Origin: an uncultured Caulobacterales bacterium
GTDB taxonomy: Bacteria > Pseudomonadota > Alphaproteobacteria > Caulobacterales > Maricaulaceae
DNA: 52,941 bases
Reading direction: 5' to 3'
Assembly (NCBI GenBank): GCA_937929915.1
Contig: CALFUN010000032.1
Coordinates: 1-52,941 of the forward strand
Below, piece by piece: positions 1-7,868 of the stretch; positions within the stretch are counted from its first letter, which is position 1; each line of letters begins with the position of its first letter. The notes below the pieces were generated by a model. It searched no databases and was not told where the DNA came from. It saw nothing but the letters and a program-made list of their open reading frames with translations. The translations under genes were made by a program, and so were the position numbers.

Positions 1-2
1 AG

Positions 3-140
3 CCGCAAGATGATAGCGAACCTATGGACTATATCAGTGTCAAACTTGACGGTCCGGAAATGGACAAGCCTATCAATGCGGCATTGTTTGCCCGCGAAGA
101 CGGCGCTGACTTGGTATGGTCTCGTCCCAAGCCTCAATAG
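3..140 (+). CDS. DUF736 family protein, C-terminal part (cut by window edge)
   Basis: An open frame enters from the left edge and stops at 138-140. The 45 visible residues (ending DLVWSRPKPQ) match the C-terminal half of DUF736 proteins: a YISVKLDGP strand, then NAALF and a closing LVWSRP. DUF736 proteins are small, of unknown biochemical role, and are typically carried by plasmids, integrative conjugative elements and genomic islands of Alphaproteobacteria. The neighbouring toxin-antitoxin pair and the tRNA-Thr fit such an element. The start and upstream half lie outside the window. Confidence 0.75.
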   Translation, partial: PQDDSEPMDYISVKLDGPEMDKPINAALFAREDGADLVWSRPKPQ

Positions 141-142
141 AT

Positions 143-424
143 CTATACGAAACGCAGCTCCGCGCGTTTACCTAAGGCACGCGCCAGCTTCTCAATTGTT
201 GCTGGCGTGGGCCATTGACCGCTTTCGAGCCTTGAAACTTGGGCTTGCGTCATGCCGGCTTTTTCGGCGAGCTGCGCTTGTGTAAGGCCCGCTTCGGCCC
301 GCGCTTTAATCATCGCGCTGGCTACCGCATATTCTGGAGTCAATTCATCATAAGCCGCTTTGTTTTTGGGATCTGCCAAAAACTCTGATTTCATATCTTT
401 GAAAGTCTCAGTTTGTGTACTCAT
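143..424 (-). CDS. HigA-type antitoxin, XRE-family helix-turn-helix protein
   Basis: 93 aa. The C-terminal two thirds form an XRE/Cro-type helix-turn-helix: GLTQAQLAEKAGMTQAQVSRLESG (about residues 45-69) is a textbook HTH_3 sequence, followed by PTPATIEKLARALG. The N-terminal acidic stretch (residues 1-35) probably contacts the toxin. It is encoded after the toxin and its ATG overlaps the toxin stop by 4 nt, so translation is probably coupled. Toxin-first order and an XRE antitoxin are typical of HigBA. By family knowledge it neutralises the toxin and represses the operon by binding the upstream dyad at 747-764. It lies only 2 nt past the convergent DUF736 stop. Confidence 0.88.
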   Translation of the reverse strand: MSTQTETFKDMKSEFLADPKNKAAYDELTPEYAVASAMIKARAEAGLTQAQLAEKAGMTQAQVSRLESGQWPTPATIEKLARALGKRAELRFV

Positions 425-747
425 GGTTCAAATCCTTTCATGCGGTTTCTAGCTTTTATCAATTCTTGCTTAGGCGTTTTCTGGGCCTTTTTCACAAAGG
501 CCGAACAGACGATGATACGTTTGCCGACAACCGTAAAATAAATGGCCCGCGCTATTCCGCTTTTTCCTTTCATTCTCATTTCCCACAATCCGCCTTCGAG
601 ATGACGCACGTGCGGCATGCCCACTTGTTGCGGGCCATGTTCAGTGAGCATATCGCCAATGTGAAAGAACCTCGCTTGTAGGTCGCGAGGCAGTGATTTA
701 ACTTCGCGCTTTGCGGCGGGTAGGGCTTCAATTGTCCACTTACTCAT
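421..747 (-). CDS. HigB/RelE-superfamily toxin (phage Gp49-like)
   Basis: 108 aa. It matches the phage-derived Gp49-like / HigB branch of the RelE/ParE superfamily: an N-terminal helix with KREVKSLP, the signature HLEGGLWEMRMKGKSGIARAIYF in the middle, and the closing VCSAFVKKAQKTPKQELIKARNR. Such toxins are ribosome-dependent mRNA interferases. The ATG sits directly on an inverted repeat and I see no Shine-Dalgarno sequence in front of it, so the message may be leaderless or nearly so. It overlaps the antitoxin by 4 nt. The ORF is full length with no sign of decay, so the pair is probably functional. Confidence 0.87.
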   Translation of the reverse strand: MSKWTIEALPAAKREVKSLPRDLQARFFHIGDMLTEHGPQQVGMPHVRHLEGGLWEMRMKGKSGIARAIYFTVVGKRIIVCSAFVKKAQKTPKQELIKARNRMKGFEP

Positions 748-764
748 ATATCATAAGTGATATA
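747..764. promoter_or_regulatory. Operator-like dyad of the toxin-antitoxin operon
   Basis: TATATCATAAGTGATATA is a perfect inverted repeat with 7-bp arms (747-753 and 758-764) and a 4-bp centre. Position 747 is also the first base of the toxin start codon on the minus strand. This is where an XRE antitoxin would bind to autorepress, covering both promoter and initiation site. Function is inferred from position and symmetry. Confidence 0.6.
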
Positions 765-947
765 ATGCAAAAGTGTCATTTTGTCAAACCAAAGCAAATT
801 TTTGAACGCAATTATGACGTCATGAGTTTGTCAGACCAGAGACTATGATTCGCTTTGATTGTGATCCCGATTGCTCGTTTATTGAGAAGTCTTACAGAGC
901 TTTAATGTTAGAGAAATGCACCTCAATACCGTAGAAATCACCGGCAA

Positions 948-967
948 TTGGTCCCTATTTGGTCCCT
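948..967 (+). repeat. Two direct copies of TTGGTCCCT between toxin-antitoxin and tRNA-Thr
   Basis: TTGGTCCCT occurs at 948-956 and again at 959-967, 11 bp apart (one helical turn). The stretch 765-1033 otherwise shows no convincing gene. Closely phased short direct repeats near a tRNA attachment site resemble integrase arm-type sites, but no integrase gene is visible here, so the role is a guess. Confidence 0.35.
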
Positions 968-1033
968 TGGGTTTTTCAGCCTAATTTTACGATTTTTAAA
1001 AATCGCTTAAGCCATTGATTTTATTAAGAAAAA

Positions 1034-1109
1034 TGGTGCCCCCACACGGACTTGAACCGCGGACCCCCTGATTACAAATCAGGTGCTCTACCAGCTGAGC
1101 TATAGGGGC
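1034..1109 (-). tRNA. tRNA-Thr (anticodon UGU)
   Basis: Read on the minus strand, this is a complete 76-nt cloverleaf. The acceptor GCCCCTA pairs with TGGGGGC (one G-U), followed by discriminator A and an encoded CCA. The D arm contains AGCTGGTAGA. The anticodon stem CCTGA/TCAGG carries loop TTTGTAA, giving anticodon TGT. The T arm is CGCGG-TTCAAGT-CCGTG. The 3' end lies at 1034, facing the toxin-antitoxin and DUF736 genes, which is the side where tRNA-targeted elements insert. Confidence 0.97.
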
Positions 1110-1409
1110 ACTGGTAGCATAGGATTTAAGATGCGCCGTTTAGCGGTGAGAGCTCTGTCTGGCAAGTCTATATTCTACATTTATATGATTTTTTTTCATT
1201 TCCTTTCATATCACTGTTTATCGCCCTAAAATTTATCACTAAGGCATTGAAAATAAATCCTTGGAAAGGCATTCATTTGCAAACTTATATGAGGTGAGCA
1301 GCCATTAAACGACTGGCTTATAGGCAAACGGCTGGCTTATAGGCTGATATTCAAATTTTACGACCCGTTGGCCCTTTATATTGGTCTGTCTCTTATTTGG
1401 AGTGTTGCA
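1110..1409. other. Intergenic region upstream of the metG leader
   Basis: No gene is supported in this ~300-bp, T-rich stretch. It must contain the promoters of tRNA-Thr (minus) and of metG (plus). Its only clear structure is a pair of direct repeats, CGRCTGGCTTATAGGC, at 1310-1325 and 1329-1344 (period 19). I see no riboswitch or T-box-like architecture. Confidence 0.5.
1310..1344 (+). repeat. Tandem 16-bp direct repeat upstream of metG
   Basis: CGACTGGCTTATAGGC at 1310-1325 and CGGCTGGCTTATAGGC at 1329-1344 differ at one base and are separated by AAA. They lie about 65 bp before the leader ORF. They could be a duplicated regulator site or a simple slippage duplication; nothing in the sequence decides between them. 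Confidence 0.6.
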
Positions 1410-1496
1410 ATGAATAGATTAGCAAATGTAACGCGAAATCATAATCAATCCTTGCACACAGAGATTGGCGCGCTAGAACGCAAGCACTATGTCTAA
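1410..1496 (+). CDS. 28-codon leader ORF overlapping the metG start
   Basis: This short ORF (begins MNRLANVTRN, ends ERKHYV) has GGAG at 1399-1402 with 7-nt spacing to its ATG. It ends with TAA at 1494-1496, so the metG start codon (1489-1491) lies inside its last codons, in another frame (8-nt overlap ATGTCTAA). metG itself has no recognisable Shine-Dalgarno sequence just before its ATG. Together this suggests metG is reached by ribosomes terminating on the leader. The peptide has no methionine beyond its start, so a classic Met attenuator is unlikely. Whether the peptide itself matters is unknown. Confidence 0.5.
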   Translation: MNRLANVTRNHNQSLHTEIGALERKHYV

Positions 1497-3213
1497 AATA
1501 CTGATTACTTCGGCTTTGCCTTATATTAACGGTGTCAAGCACCTTGGAAACCTTGCGGGCTCTATGCTGCCCGCAGATGTATATGCGCGAGCGATGCGTT
1601 TGCTGGGGCATGATGTGCTATATATTTGCGCCACGGATGAGCATGGCACGCCAGCTGAACTGGCGGCGCAGGCCGAAGGCATGGATGTCTCAGATTATTG
1701 CGATAAGATGCATGAAGCCCAGAAAAAGGCAGGGGCGTATTTTGGCCTGTCTTATGATTATTTTGGCCGCTCATCTTCGGCAGCAACACATAAATTGACG
1801 CAGGCCTTTGCACTCACATTAGAAACAAATGGCCTCATCGAAGAACGTGTCTCGCAGCAGGTTTATTCTAAGGCAGATCAACGTTATTTGCCTGACCGCT
1901 ATGTCGAAGGCACATGTCCCGGGTGCGATTTTGAAGGCGCGAGAGGCGATCAATGTGATAATTGCGGTAAGCTGCTTGATCCGATTGATTTAATCAATCC
2001 TTATTCTGCAATTTCAGGGTCAAAAGATGTGGAAGTGCGTGACACAAACCATCTTTACCTCAAACAATCTGCGATGAGTGATAAGTTGCGCGATTGGGTG
2101 AAGGCTGCAGATGGCTGGCCGCCGCTTGCAATGTCTATCGCGCTAAAATGGCTCGATGAAGGCCTGCGCGACAGAGCGATAACGCGAGATTTATCTTGGG
2201 GTGTATCTGTTGTGGATGCAGATGGAAATATCCGCGAAGGGTTTGAAGGTAAGGTCTTTTATGTGTGGTTTGATGCGCCGATCGCTTATATTGGCGCAAC
2301 GCAGGACTGGGCCGCGCAGGTCCCTGAGAGAGATTGGGAGAGTTGGTGGCGTACAGATAAAGGCGCGGATGATGTGCGTTATGTGCAATTTATGGGAAAA
2401 GACAATGTGGCTTTTCATACGCTCTCTTTCCCAGTCACGCTTATGGGCAGCGGTGAGCCATGGAAGCTCGTGGATCAACTCAAAGCGTTTAATTGGGTGA
2501 CATGGTATGGCGGGAAGTTTTCAACTTCGCAAAAACGCGGTGTATTTATGGATCAGGCGCGCGAGATAGCGCCGTCTGATTATTGGCGTTGGCACTTGAT
2601 GGCCAATGCACCAGAGGGCAATGACGCGGCCTTTACTTGGGAAGAATTCCAAGCGACAATTAATTCTGACCTAGCCAATGTATTGGGGAATTTTGTTAAC
2701 CGTATCACGAAATATACGGTTGGGAAATTTGACGGTAAAGTGCCAGATGGCGGTGTTGCAGGTGAAGCTGAAGCGTGGATTACATCAGAATTACAAACAC
2801 GTATCCCGCAATTAATCGCATATTACGAGTCGCGCGAATTTCGCAAAGCTATGGCAGAGACACGCGCGATTTGGGCGGCCGGCAATGAGTATTTAACCCA
2901 AGCCGCGCCGTGGACGCATTATAAAACAGATGTTGATCAAGCTGCGATTGGCACGCGTTATGGTCTTAATCTTGTCGTATTATTTGGGATTATCGCACAG
3001 CCCATTATCCCTGATGCGGCAGCTAAGATTTTAGATGCAATGAATATTCCGCACGCCAATCGTAGTTGGAATTTTGGCGGTCGTGAGGGCATTGCAGCTT
3101 TGCTTGATGCGCTCCCGCGCGGCCTGAATATTACGGCGCCTGATGTGCTATTTACCAAAATTGAAGATGATGATGTAAGTGCATGGAGCCAGAGTTTTGG
3201 CGGCCAGACTTAA
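1489..3213 (+). CDS. metG: Methionyl-tRNA synthetase
   Basis: 574 aa. It charges tRNA-Met with methionine in the cytoplasm. The class I signature HLGN (HIGH motif) is at residues 18-21, and the KMSKS-equivalent KFSTSQKRG at 343-351. Two CxxC pairs (Cys143/146 and Cys156/159) mark the four-cysteine zinc knuckle of the connecting domain. CATDEHGTP near residue 48 and VWFDAPIAYIGA near 260 belong to the catalytic core. The C-terminal EMAP/Trbp111 tRNA-binding extension of long MetRS enzymes is absent; the protein ends with the anticodon-binding helical domain. The start follows a leader ORF, and the next gene begins immediately after its stop codon. Confidence 0.97.
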   Translation: MSKILITSALPYINGVKHLGNLAGSMLPADVYARAMRLLGHDVLYICATDEHGTPAELAAQAEGMDVSDYCDKMHEAQKKAGAYFGLSYDYFGRSSSAATHKLTQAFALTLETNGLIEERVSQQVYSKADQRYLPDRYVEGTCPGCDFEGARGDQCDNCGKLLDPIDLINPYSAISGSKDVEVRDTNHLYLKQSAMSDKLRDWVKAADGWPPLAMSIALKWLDEGLRDRAITRDLSWGVSVVDADGNIREGFEGKVFYVWFDAPIAYIGATQDWAAQVPERDWESWWRTDKGADDVRYVQFMGKDNVAFHTLSFPVTLMGSGEPWKLVDQLKAFNWVTWYGGKFSTSQKRGVFMDQAREIAPSDYWRWHLMANAPEGNDAAFTWEEFQATINSDLANVLGNFVNRITKYTVGKFDGKVPDGGVAGEAEAWITSELQTRIPQLIAYYESREFRKAMAETRAIWAAGNEYLTQAAPWTHYKTDVDQAAIGTRYGLNLVVLFGIIAQPIIPDAAAKILDAMNIPHANRSWNFGGREGIAALLDALPRGLNITAPDVLFTKIEDDDVSAWSQSFGGQT

Positions 3214-3618
3214 GTGGCAGATGTGTCGCTTGTAATCATCCCCACAATTACAAATGACGGACTGGGTGCCTCTTATTTTTCCACACGTGAAATTACGCTA
3301 AACGGGGATATTTCGCGGCAATTATCGGATCAAATTGAGGCTGTGAATTTTCGGTTGCGGCGTAGTGAAACTTATGCGGCAGGGTTTCATGTGGCAGGCG
3401 ATCCGACATTGTTAATCGTCTTGAGCGGCACTATGCGTATAGCCTTGCCAAGCGGAGATTATCGCGAGTTTAGTCAAGGAGATATATATATCGCCGAGGA
3501 TTATCTGGAGCCTCATATTGAGTTTAAAGCAGGACTTCATGGGCATAGCGCGCATATGGTAGGCGATACGCCCTATCATGCGGTACATCTGAAACTTACG
3601 CGTCGCGCAGCCTCATAA
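3214..3618 (+). CDS. Small cupin-like protein
   Basis: 134 aa, starting with GTG immediately after the metG stop (TAAGTG, no gap), so it is almost certainly translated by coupling from metG. The core GDPTLLIVLSGTMRIALPSGDYREFSQGDIYIAEDYLEPH reads as a single cupin/RmlC-like beta-barrel: a GTMRI strand, a G-D turn, then a His near the second motif (H101), with further histidines in HGHSAHM and YHAVHL. No specific enzyme is recognisable. It may be a small sugar- or metal-binding cupin; the substrate is unknown. There is no signal peptide, so it is probably cytoplasmic. Confidence 0.7.
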   Translation: MADVSLVIIPTITNDGLGASYFSTREITLNGDISRQLSDQIEAVNFRLRRSETYAAGFHVAGDPTLLIVLSGTMRIALPSGDYREFSQGDIYIAEDYLEPHIEFKAGLHGHSAHMVGDTPYHAVHLKLTRRAAS

Positions 3619-3760
3619 AACTCGCCGTGATTATGTTGCTTATATTTTTTTACATTGATACGAAAGCAAGCGATAACTGCTTTGGGCACAACCCGAAATA
3701 TGGTAGCGAGGCATCTGTTTTTGATTGAAACTGATGTTGAAGGTAATGTAGGGGCTTAAT

Positions 3761-4222
3761 ATGCTAAATTTTGGACAAGCTGTTCGTGCTTTTTATATAC
3801 GATATGTTGATTTTTCGGGCCGCTCGCAACGCTCAGAATATTGGTGGGTTCAGCTGTTTCAAGCAACATGCTATAGTATCTTTGGCATATTAATTATTAT
3901 GGGCGTTGGCGGTTTTGAAGGCATGGACGCCCTTGTTAATGATGAAACGAACGGGTTTGGCCCTGCTGCTATATTAGGAACACTTGGGCTGTTTATATTT
4001 TTCATTGCCAATATTATCCCAAATATTGCTATCCAAGTTCGCCGGTTTCATGATCTTGGCCAAACGGGATGGTTGGTTTTGGTTTTTGGTATAGTTGGAC
4101 AAATTCCTTTAATTCAATTCTTTTCTATCATAGGAAATTGCATTTGGTTTGCTATGCGCGGGACGCATGGCCCTAATCAATATGGTCCTGATCCGCTATA
4201 TTCGCAAAGTGACGTTTTTTAA
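3761..4222 (+). CDS. DUF805 family inner-membrane protein
   Basis: 153 aa. The DUF805 hallmarks are all present: FYIRYVDFSGRSQRSEYWW at residues 11-29, QVRRFHDLGQTGW after the second hydrophobic block, and a terminal GPNQYGPDP. Three to four hydrophobic segments are visible (about 30-50, 68-92, 105-132). Function of the family is unknown; members are small integral membrane proteins common in proteobacteria. It is separated by 142 bp from the cupin gene, in which I see nothing certain, and by 144 bp from hpf. Confidence 0.88.
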   Translation: MLNFGQAVRAFYIRYVDFSGRSQRSEYWWVQLFQATCYSIFGILIIMGVGGFEGMDALVNDETNGFGPAAILGTLGLFIFFIANIIPNIAIQVRRFHDLGQTGWLVLVFGIVGQIPLIQFFSIIGNCIWFAMRGTHGPNQYGPDPLYSQSDVF

Positions 4223-4366
4223 ACCGCGTAAGATATATGCAGATATTTAGCATGCAATTCAGCTTTCAATTATTTTGACGCATGACAAAGATTCTCTAAA
4301 TTTTGGGCATACTTATGCGTTCTAATGTGCTACTGCGCCTTATCCAAAACTACTAAAAGGTCTCCT

Positions 4367-4939
4367 ATGCAAATCCAAATCGTGTCTAAAGGTATTGATG
4401 TATCTCAAGCTCTACGTGAGCGGGTTACGGGGAGAATTGAAGAGATGATGGATAAATATATACATAGGGATGGCGATGCACAGGTCAGTGTGAGCCGTGA
4501 AGGGTCCGGTTTTCGAACGATATGTTCAGTCCATTTACCCTCTGGGGCAACAATGGAAGGGCAGGGCGAGGCACCAGAGGCTTACGCCGCTGCTGATGAG
4601 GCGATGACCCATATAGAAAAACGTTTGCGCCGTTATAAACGCCGTTTGAAAGACCATAGCCAAAAAGCCAAAGCGAAAAATGCCGCTATGTTTGTTGTGC
4701 AAAACCCTGTCATGGAGGACACTGCTGATAACGACTCAGTCGATATAAGCGAAGTGGATGAACCCATGGTGATTGCTGAATCTACAAGTAAAATCAGAAC
4801 CTTAACGCCTGGCATGGCTGCACTAGAGCTGGGTTTAGCTGATAGCGGAGTGGTTGTATTTCATAACGCTAAACATGGCGGCGTGAATGTCGTTTTTAAA
4901 CGCCCCGATGGTCATATTGGGTGGATAGACCCACAATAA
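4367..4939 (+). CDS. hpf: Ribosome hibernation-promoting factor, long form
   Basis: 190 aa from the ATG at 4367, chosen because AAAAGG lies 6 nt upstream and the product then begins MQIQIVSKGIDVS as the family does; an upstream in-frame ATG at 4325 would add 14 unlikely residues. Residues 1-100 form the HPF/RaiA beta-alpha fold, ending in the basic run KRLRRYKRRLKDH. After an acidic linker, residues ~142-190 are the dimerisation domain of long HPF (GVVVFHNAKHGGVNVVFKRPDGHIGWIDP). Long HPF joins two 70S ribosomes into inactive 100S dimers in stationary phase. Together with ptsN next door this reproduces part of the usual rpoN-hpf-ptsN neighbourhood, but rpoN is not here. Confidence 0.95.
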   Translation: MQIQIVSKGIDVSQALRERVTGRIEEMMDKYIHRDGDAQVSVSREGSGFRTICSVHLPSGATMEGQGEAPEAYAAADEAMTHIEKRLRRYKRRLKDHSQKAKAKNAAMFVVQNPVMEDTADNDSVDISEVDEPMVIAESTSKIRTLTPGMAALELGLADSGVVVFHNAKHGGVNVVFKRPDGHIGWIDPQ

Positions 4940-5087
4940 TGTGAGTGATTAACGTGAAATGTGAGCTGCCAAACCATTGTCTGTTGGGCCTAAATATGGT
5001 AGCGTGCCTTTAGATTTGATACGTATTATCAACTGCGATTATACCTGAGTTAGACATTGACTCGGTAAATACGAAAAACTATAGGCG

Positions 5088-5129
5088 CCCCTTGGAATGG
5101 TGCGTGCCCTGCGTGTCATTCTAACGGGG
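5088..5129 (+). promoter_or_regulatory. Possible SD-sequestering hairpin before ptsN
   Basis: CCCC (5088-5091) can pair with GGGG (5126-5129), and GAATG (5095-5099) with CATTC (5117-5121), giving a two-part stem with an internal loop. The GGGG lies 7 nt before the ptsN ATG and is its likely ribosome-binding site, so folding would mask it. Pairing is visible; regulation is inferred. Confidence 0.35.
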
Positions 5130-5136
5130 ATTTAAA

Positions 5137-5628
5137 ATGAGATATAAAATGTCTTCTGAAGACCTATTTAGCGCCGAAGGCGTCTTGATTGACTTGCACG
5201 TCACAAGCTTGAAACAACTCTTTCAAGATGTGGCAGCTTGCATTGTCAAGACCCTTGCTCCAATGGATGCCACGCTCTGTGAACGTGACATCATAAATGC
5301 AGCCTTAGAGCGTGAGCGCCTTGGATCGACAGGTGTGGGGAATGGCGTAGCTGTGCCTCATGCCCGGATTGAAGGGATTGATCGTGTTATGACGGTCTTT
5401 GTACGGTTAGAAACCCCGCTTGATTTTCATTCGGTGGATGACCGTGCTGTTGATTTAATCGTGTTTATTTTAGCCCCCGAGAGCGCGGGGAGTGTACATT
5501 TGCGCGCACTGGCAAAGGTGTCTCGTTTGTTACGGTCGCAAGATATGCGTCAGCGCCTAAGGGCTGCGCCAACGGCAGAAGCTGTCTTTGCGCTCATTTC
5601 TGATAATCAAAGAGCAACGGCGGCTTAA
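5137..5628 (+). CDS. ptsN: PTS EIIA-Ntr nitrogen/stress regulatory protein
   Basis: 163 aa. A single EIIA (mannitol/fructose-type) domain. The phosphoacceptor histidine is His75 in GVGNGVAVPHARIEG, the canonical EIIA motif. It accepts phosphate from NPr in the nitrogen PTS and acts by protein-protein contacts, for example on potassium uptake, (p)ppGpp enzymes and kinases in other Alphaproteobacteria. No transporter domain is attached. It stands 197 bp after hpf on the same strand, with its own possible 5' structure. An alternative start is Met5; the translation is otherwise unambiguous. Confidence 0.93.
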   Translation: MRYKMSSEDLFSAEGVLIDLHVTSLKQLFQDVAACIVKTLAPMDATLCERDIINAALERERLGSTGVGNGVAVPHARIEGIDRVMTVFVRLETPLDFHSVDDRAVDLIVFILAPESAGSVHLRALAKVSRLLRSQDMRQRLRAAPTAEAVFALISDNQRATAA

Positions 5629-5684
5629 TAAACCGTTATAATATATTTCACATTCGTTATTTTGCGGCCTTGTTTTTATAAGGT

Positions 5685-7868
5685 ATGACTGTCATATCTG
5701 GGCTCAAATATGTGAGTACAGATATGAAAGCGGACAATACGCGCCGATATTTTAATAGAGAATTATCGTGGCTATTTTTTAATAGCCGTGTTCTCGAAGA
5801 AGCTCAAAATCCTGATATTCCGCTTTTAGAGCGCGTGCGGTTTCTGTCTATTTCTGCGTCTAATCTAGATGAGTTTTATATGGTGCGTGTGGCTGGCCTG
5901 CGCACGCAACAGCTAGCGGGCATGACAGCCTGTAGCTTTGATGGGTTAGAGCCGCAGCGCCAAATTGAGAAAATTACAAAACGCGTTGGGAAAATCACGC
6001 GCGCTCAGGGTCAATCTTGGCGCAAATTGCGCAAACAGCTAAAAGAGGAAAAAATTTCAGTTTTAGCTATTGAAGACTTAGACGAGACGCAACACGAAAT
6101 TTTGCAAGCTGAATATAAGCAAAATATTCTGCCGCTCCTCTCGCCGCTTGCTGTTGACCCAGCGCACCCATTTCCGTTTTTGCAAAATTTAGGATTTGGC
6201 ATGGCGCTCGCTATGCAAGAAAAAGGGACGAAGATACCTATGTTTGGGCTTATTCCCGTGCCAGCGCATGTGCCGCGTTTTATTTGTCTTAATCAAGCAA
6301 ATAAACGCCGTGACTATGTCGTAATTGAAGATGTTTTAACATATTTTGCGCCAAAGCTTTTTGCCGATTTTGACCTGCTGGAAACGGGCGTTTTTCGAAT
6401 TACGCGCGATAGTGATATTGCGGTTGATGAGGAGGCCGAAGATCTCGTGCGGCATTTTGAATTTCTGCTAAAAAAGCGTCGGCGCGGGCGTGTTATAAGG
6501 TTGGAATTAAAGACAGGCATTTCCGAGGCTATGCGCGAGTTTCTAATAGAAGGTTTTGAATGTTGGGATGAAAGTATTCAGGAAGATTCAACATTTTTGG
6601 GTATGACAGATTTATCTGGCCTATTAAAAAATGCACCAAACCAGCTTTTATTCTCGCCTTTTACCGCGCGTTTCCCTGAACGTATTCGCGAATATGATGG
6701 TGATTGTTTTGCCGCTATCGCCGCCAAAGACATTTTAGTACATCACCCTTATGAGGAATTTGATGTCGTCATCCAATTTTTGCAGCAAGCTGCCAAAGAC
6801 CCGCATGTTGTTGCGATTAAACAAACGCTTTACCGAACCTCTGATGATAGTCCGATTGTTTGCGCGCTTATTGATGCGGCGGAAGCGGGTAAAAATGTTA
6901 CGGCGCTTGTCGAGTTAAAAGCACGGTTTGACGAAGCGACGAATTTGCGCTGGGCGCGCGATCTTGAGCGAGCGGGCGTGCAAGTGGTTTACGGATTTGT
7001 GGATTATAAAACCCATGCCAAAGTCAGCCTTGTTCTGCGCAAGGAAGGGGATAAATTACGTAGTTACACCCATTTAGGCACAGGTAATTACCATGCACAA
7101 AATGCAAAAGTTTACACGGATTTAGCTTTATTCACAGCCGATCAAGACATGGGGGCAGATGTCGGGAAGTTATTTAATTTTATGACAAGCTATTCTAAGC
7201 CGCGGCATATGAAGAAATTAATTACGGCGCCTTTAAGCCTGCGCGAACAATTATACCGATTAATTGATGCAGAAATTACCCATGTAAAGGCTGGTCGTCC
7301 AGGCGCGATATGGGCCAAGATGAATGCTTTGGTGGATCAAGGCGTGATCGAGAAATTATATGAAGCCTCGAACGCAGGCGTCAATATTGAATTGATTATA
7401 CGCGGAATTTGTTGCCTGCGCCCTGGAGTCGCCAATATGTCGGAAAATATCCGTGTTAAATCTATTGTTGGGCGATTTTTAGAACATTCTCGGATTATAT
7501 GTTTTGGGAATGGATACCCTATGCCATCAGATCAAGCCAAAGTTTATTTTTCGAGCGCAGATTGGATGCCGCGAAATTTAAACCGCAGAATTGAAACCTT
7601 TATACCCGTTGAATCGCCTGCTGTGCATAATCAAGTTTTAGATCAAATCATGATGGCTAATCTTTTGGACAATATGAATAGTTGGGAATTGCAATCAACG
7701 GGCCGATATGAACGCCGTAGAGTTCATCAAAAAAGTGAGCAATTCTCAGCTCATGGATATTTTATGGAAAATCCGTCTTTATCGGGGCGCGGTCATTCTT
7801 TGGAAACACATGCGCCGCGTCATTTAGATATGTCCGTAGCTTTCGCGCCAATATTGGTCGCAAAATGA
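5685..7868 (+). CDS. ppk1: Polyphosphate kinase 1
   Basis: 727 aa, of usual length. It reversibly transfers the ATP gamma-phosphate onto polyphosphate. The N-terminal RYFNRELSWLFFNSRVLEEA (residues 21-40) is the family signature. The phospholipase-D-like catalytic halves carry His444 (YKTHAKVSLV, the autophosphorylated histidine of the family) and a second His in GRFLEHSRIICF. GTGNYHAQNAKVYTDL at 465-480 is also diagnostic. The start could equally be Met14 (5724), which has better spacing to a GAG. Its stop overlaps the ATG of the exopolyphosphatase gene by 4 nt, so polyP synthesis and breakdown are translated together. Confidence 0.96.
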   Translation: MTVISGLKYVSTDMKADNTRRYFNRELSWLFFNSRVLEEAQNPDIPLLERVRFLSISASNLDEFYMVRVAGLRTQQLAGMTACSFDGLEPQRQIEKITKRVGKITRAQGQSWRKLRKQLKEEKISVLAIEDLDETQHEILQAEYKQNILPLLSPLAVDPAHPFPFLQNLGFGMALAMQEKGTKIPMFGLIPVPAHVPRFICLNQANKRRDYVVIEDVLTYFAPKLFADFDLLETGVFRITRDSDIAVDEEAEDLVRHFEFLLKKRRRGRVIRLELKTGISEAMREFLIEGFECWDESIQEDSTFLGMTDLSGLLKNAPNQLLFSPFTARFPERIREYDGDCFAAIAAKDILVHHPYEEFDVVIQFLQQAAKDPHVVAIKQTLYRTSDDSPIVCALIDAAEAGKNVTALVELKARFDEATNLRWARDLERAGVQVVYGFVDYKTHAKVSLVLRKEGDKLRSYTHLGTGNYHAQNAKVYTDLALFTADQDMGADVGKLFNFMTSYSKPRHMKKLITAPLSLREQLYRLIDAEITHVKAGRPGAIWAKMNALVDQGVIEKLYEASNAGVNIELIIRGICCLRPGVANMSENIRVKSIVGRFLEHSRIICFGNGYPMPSDQAKVYFSSADWMPRNLNRRIETFIPVESPAVHNQVLDQIMMANLLDNMNSWELQSTGRYERRRVHQKSEQFSAHGYFMENPSLSGRGHSLETHAPRHLDMSVAFAPILVAK

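Noticed and set aside
10-285. 91-codon frame over the antitoxin gene
   Set aside because: It is the antisense shadow of the antitoxin and runs through the DUF736 stop; the sequence is basic and low in structure.
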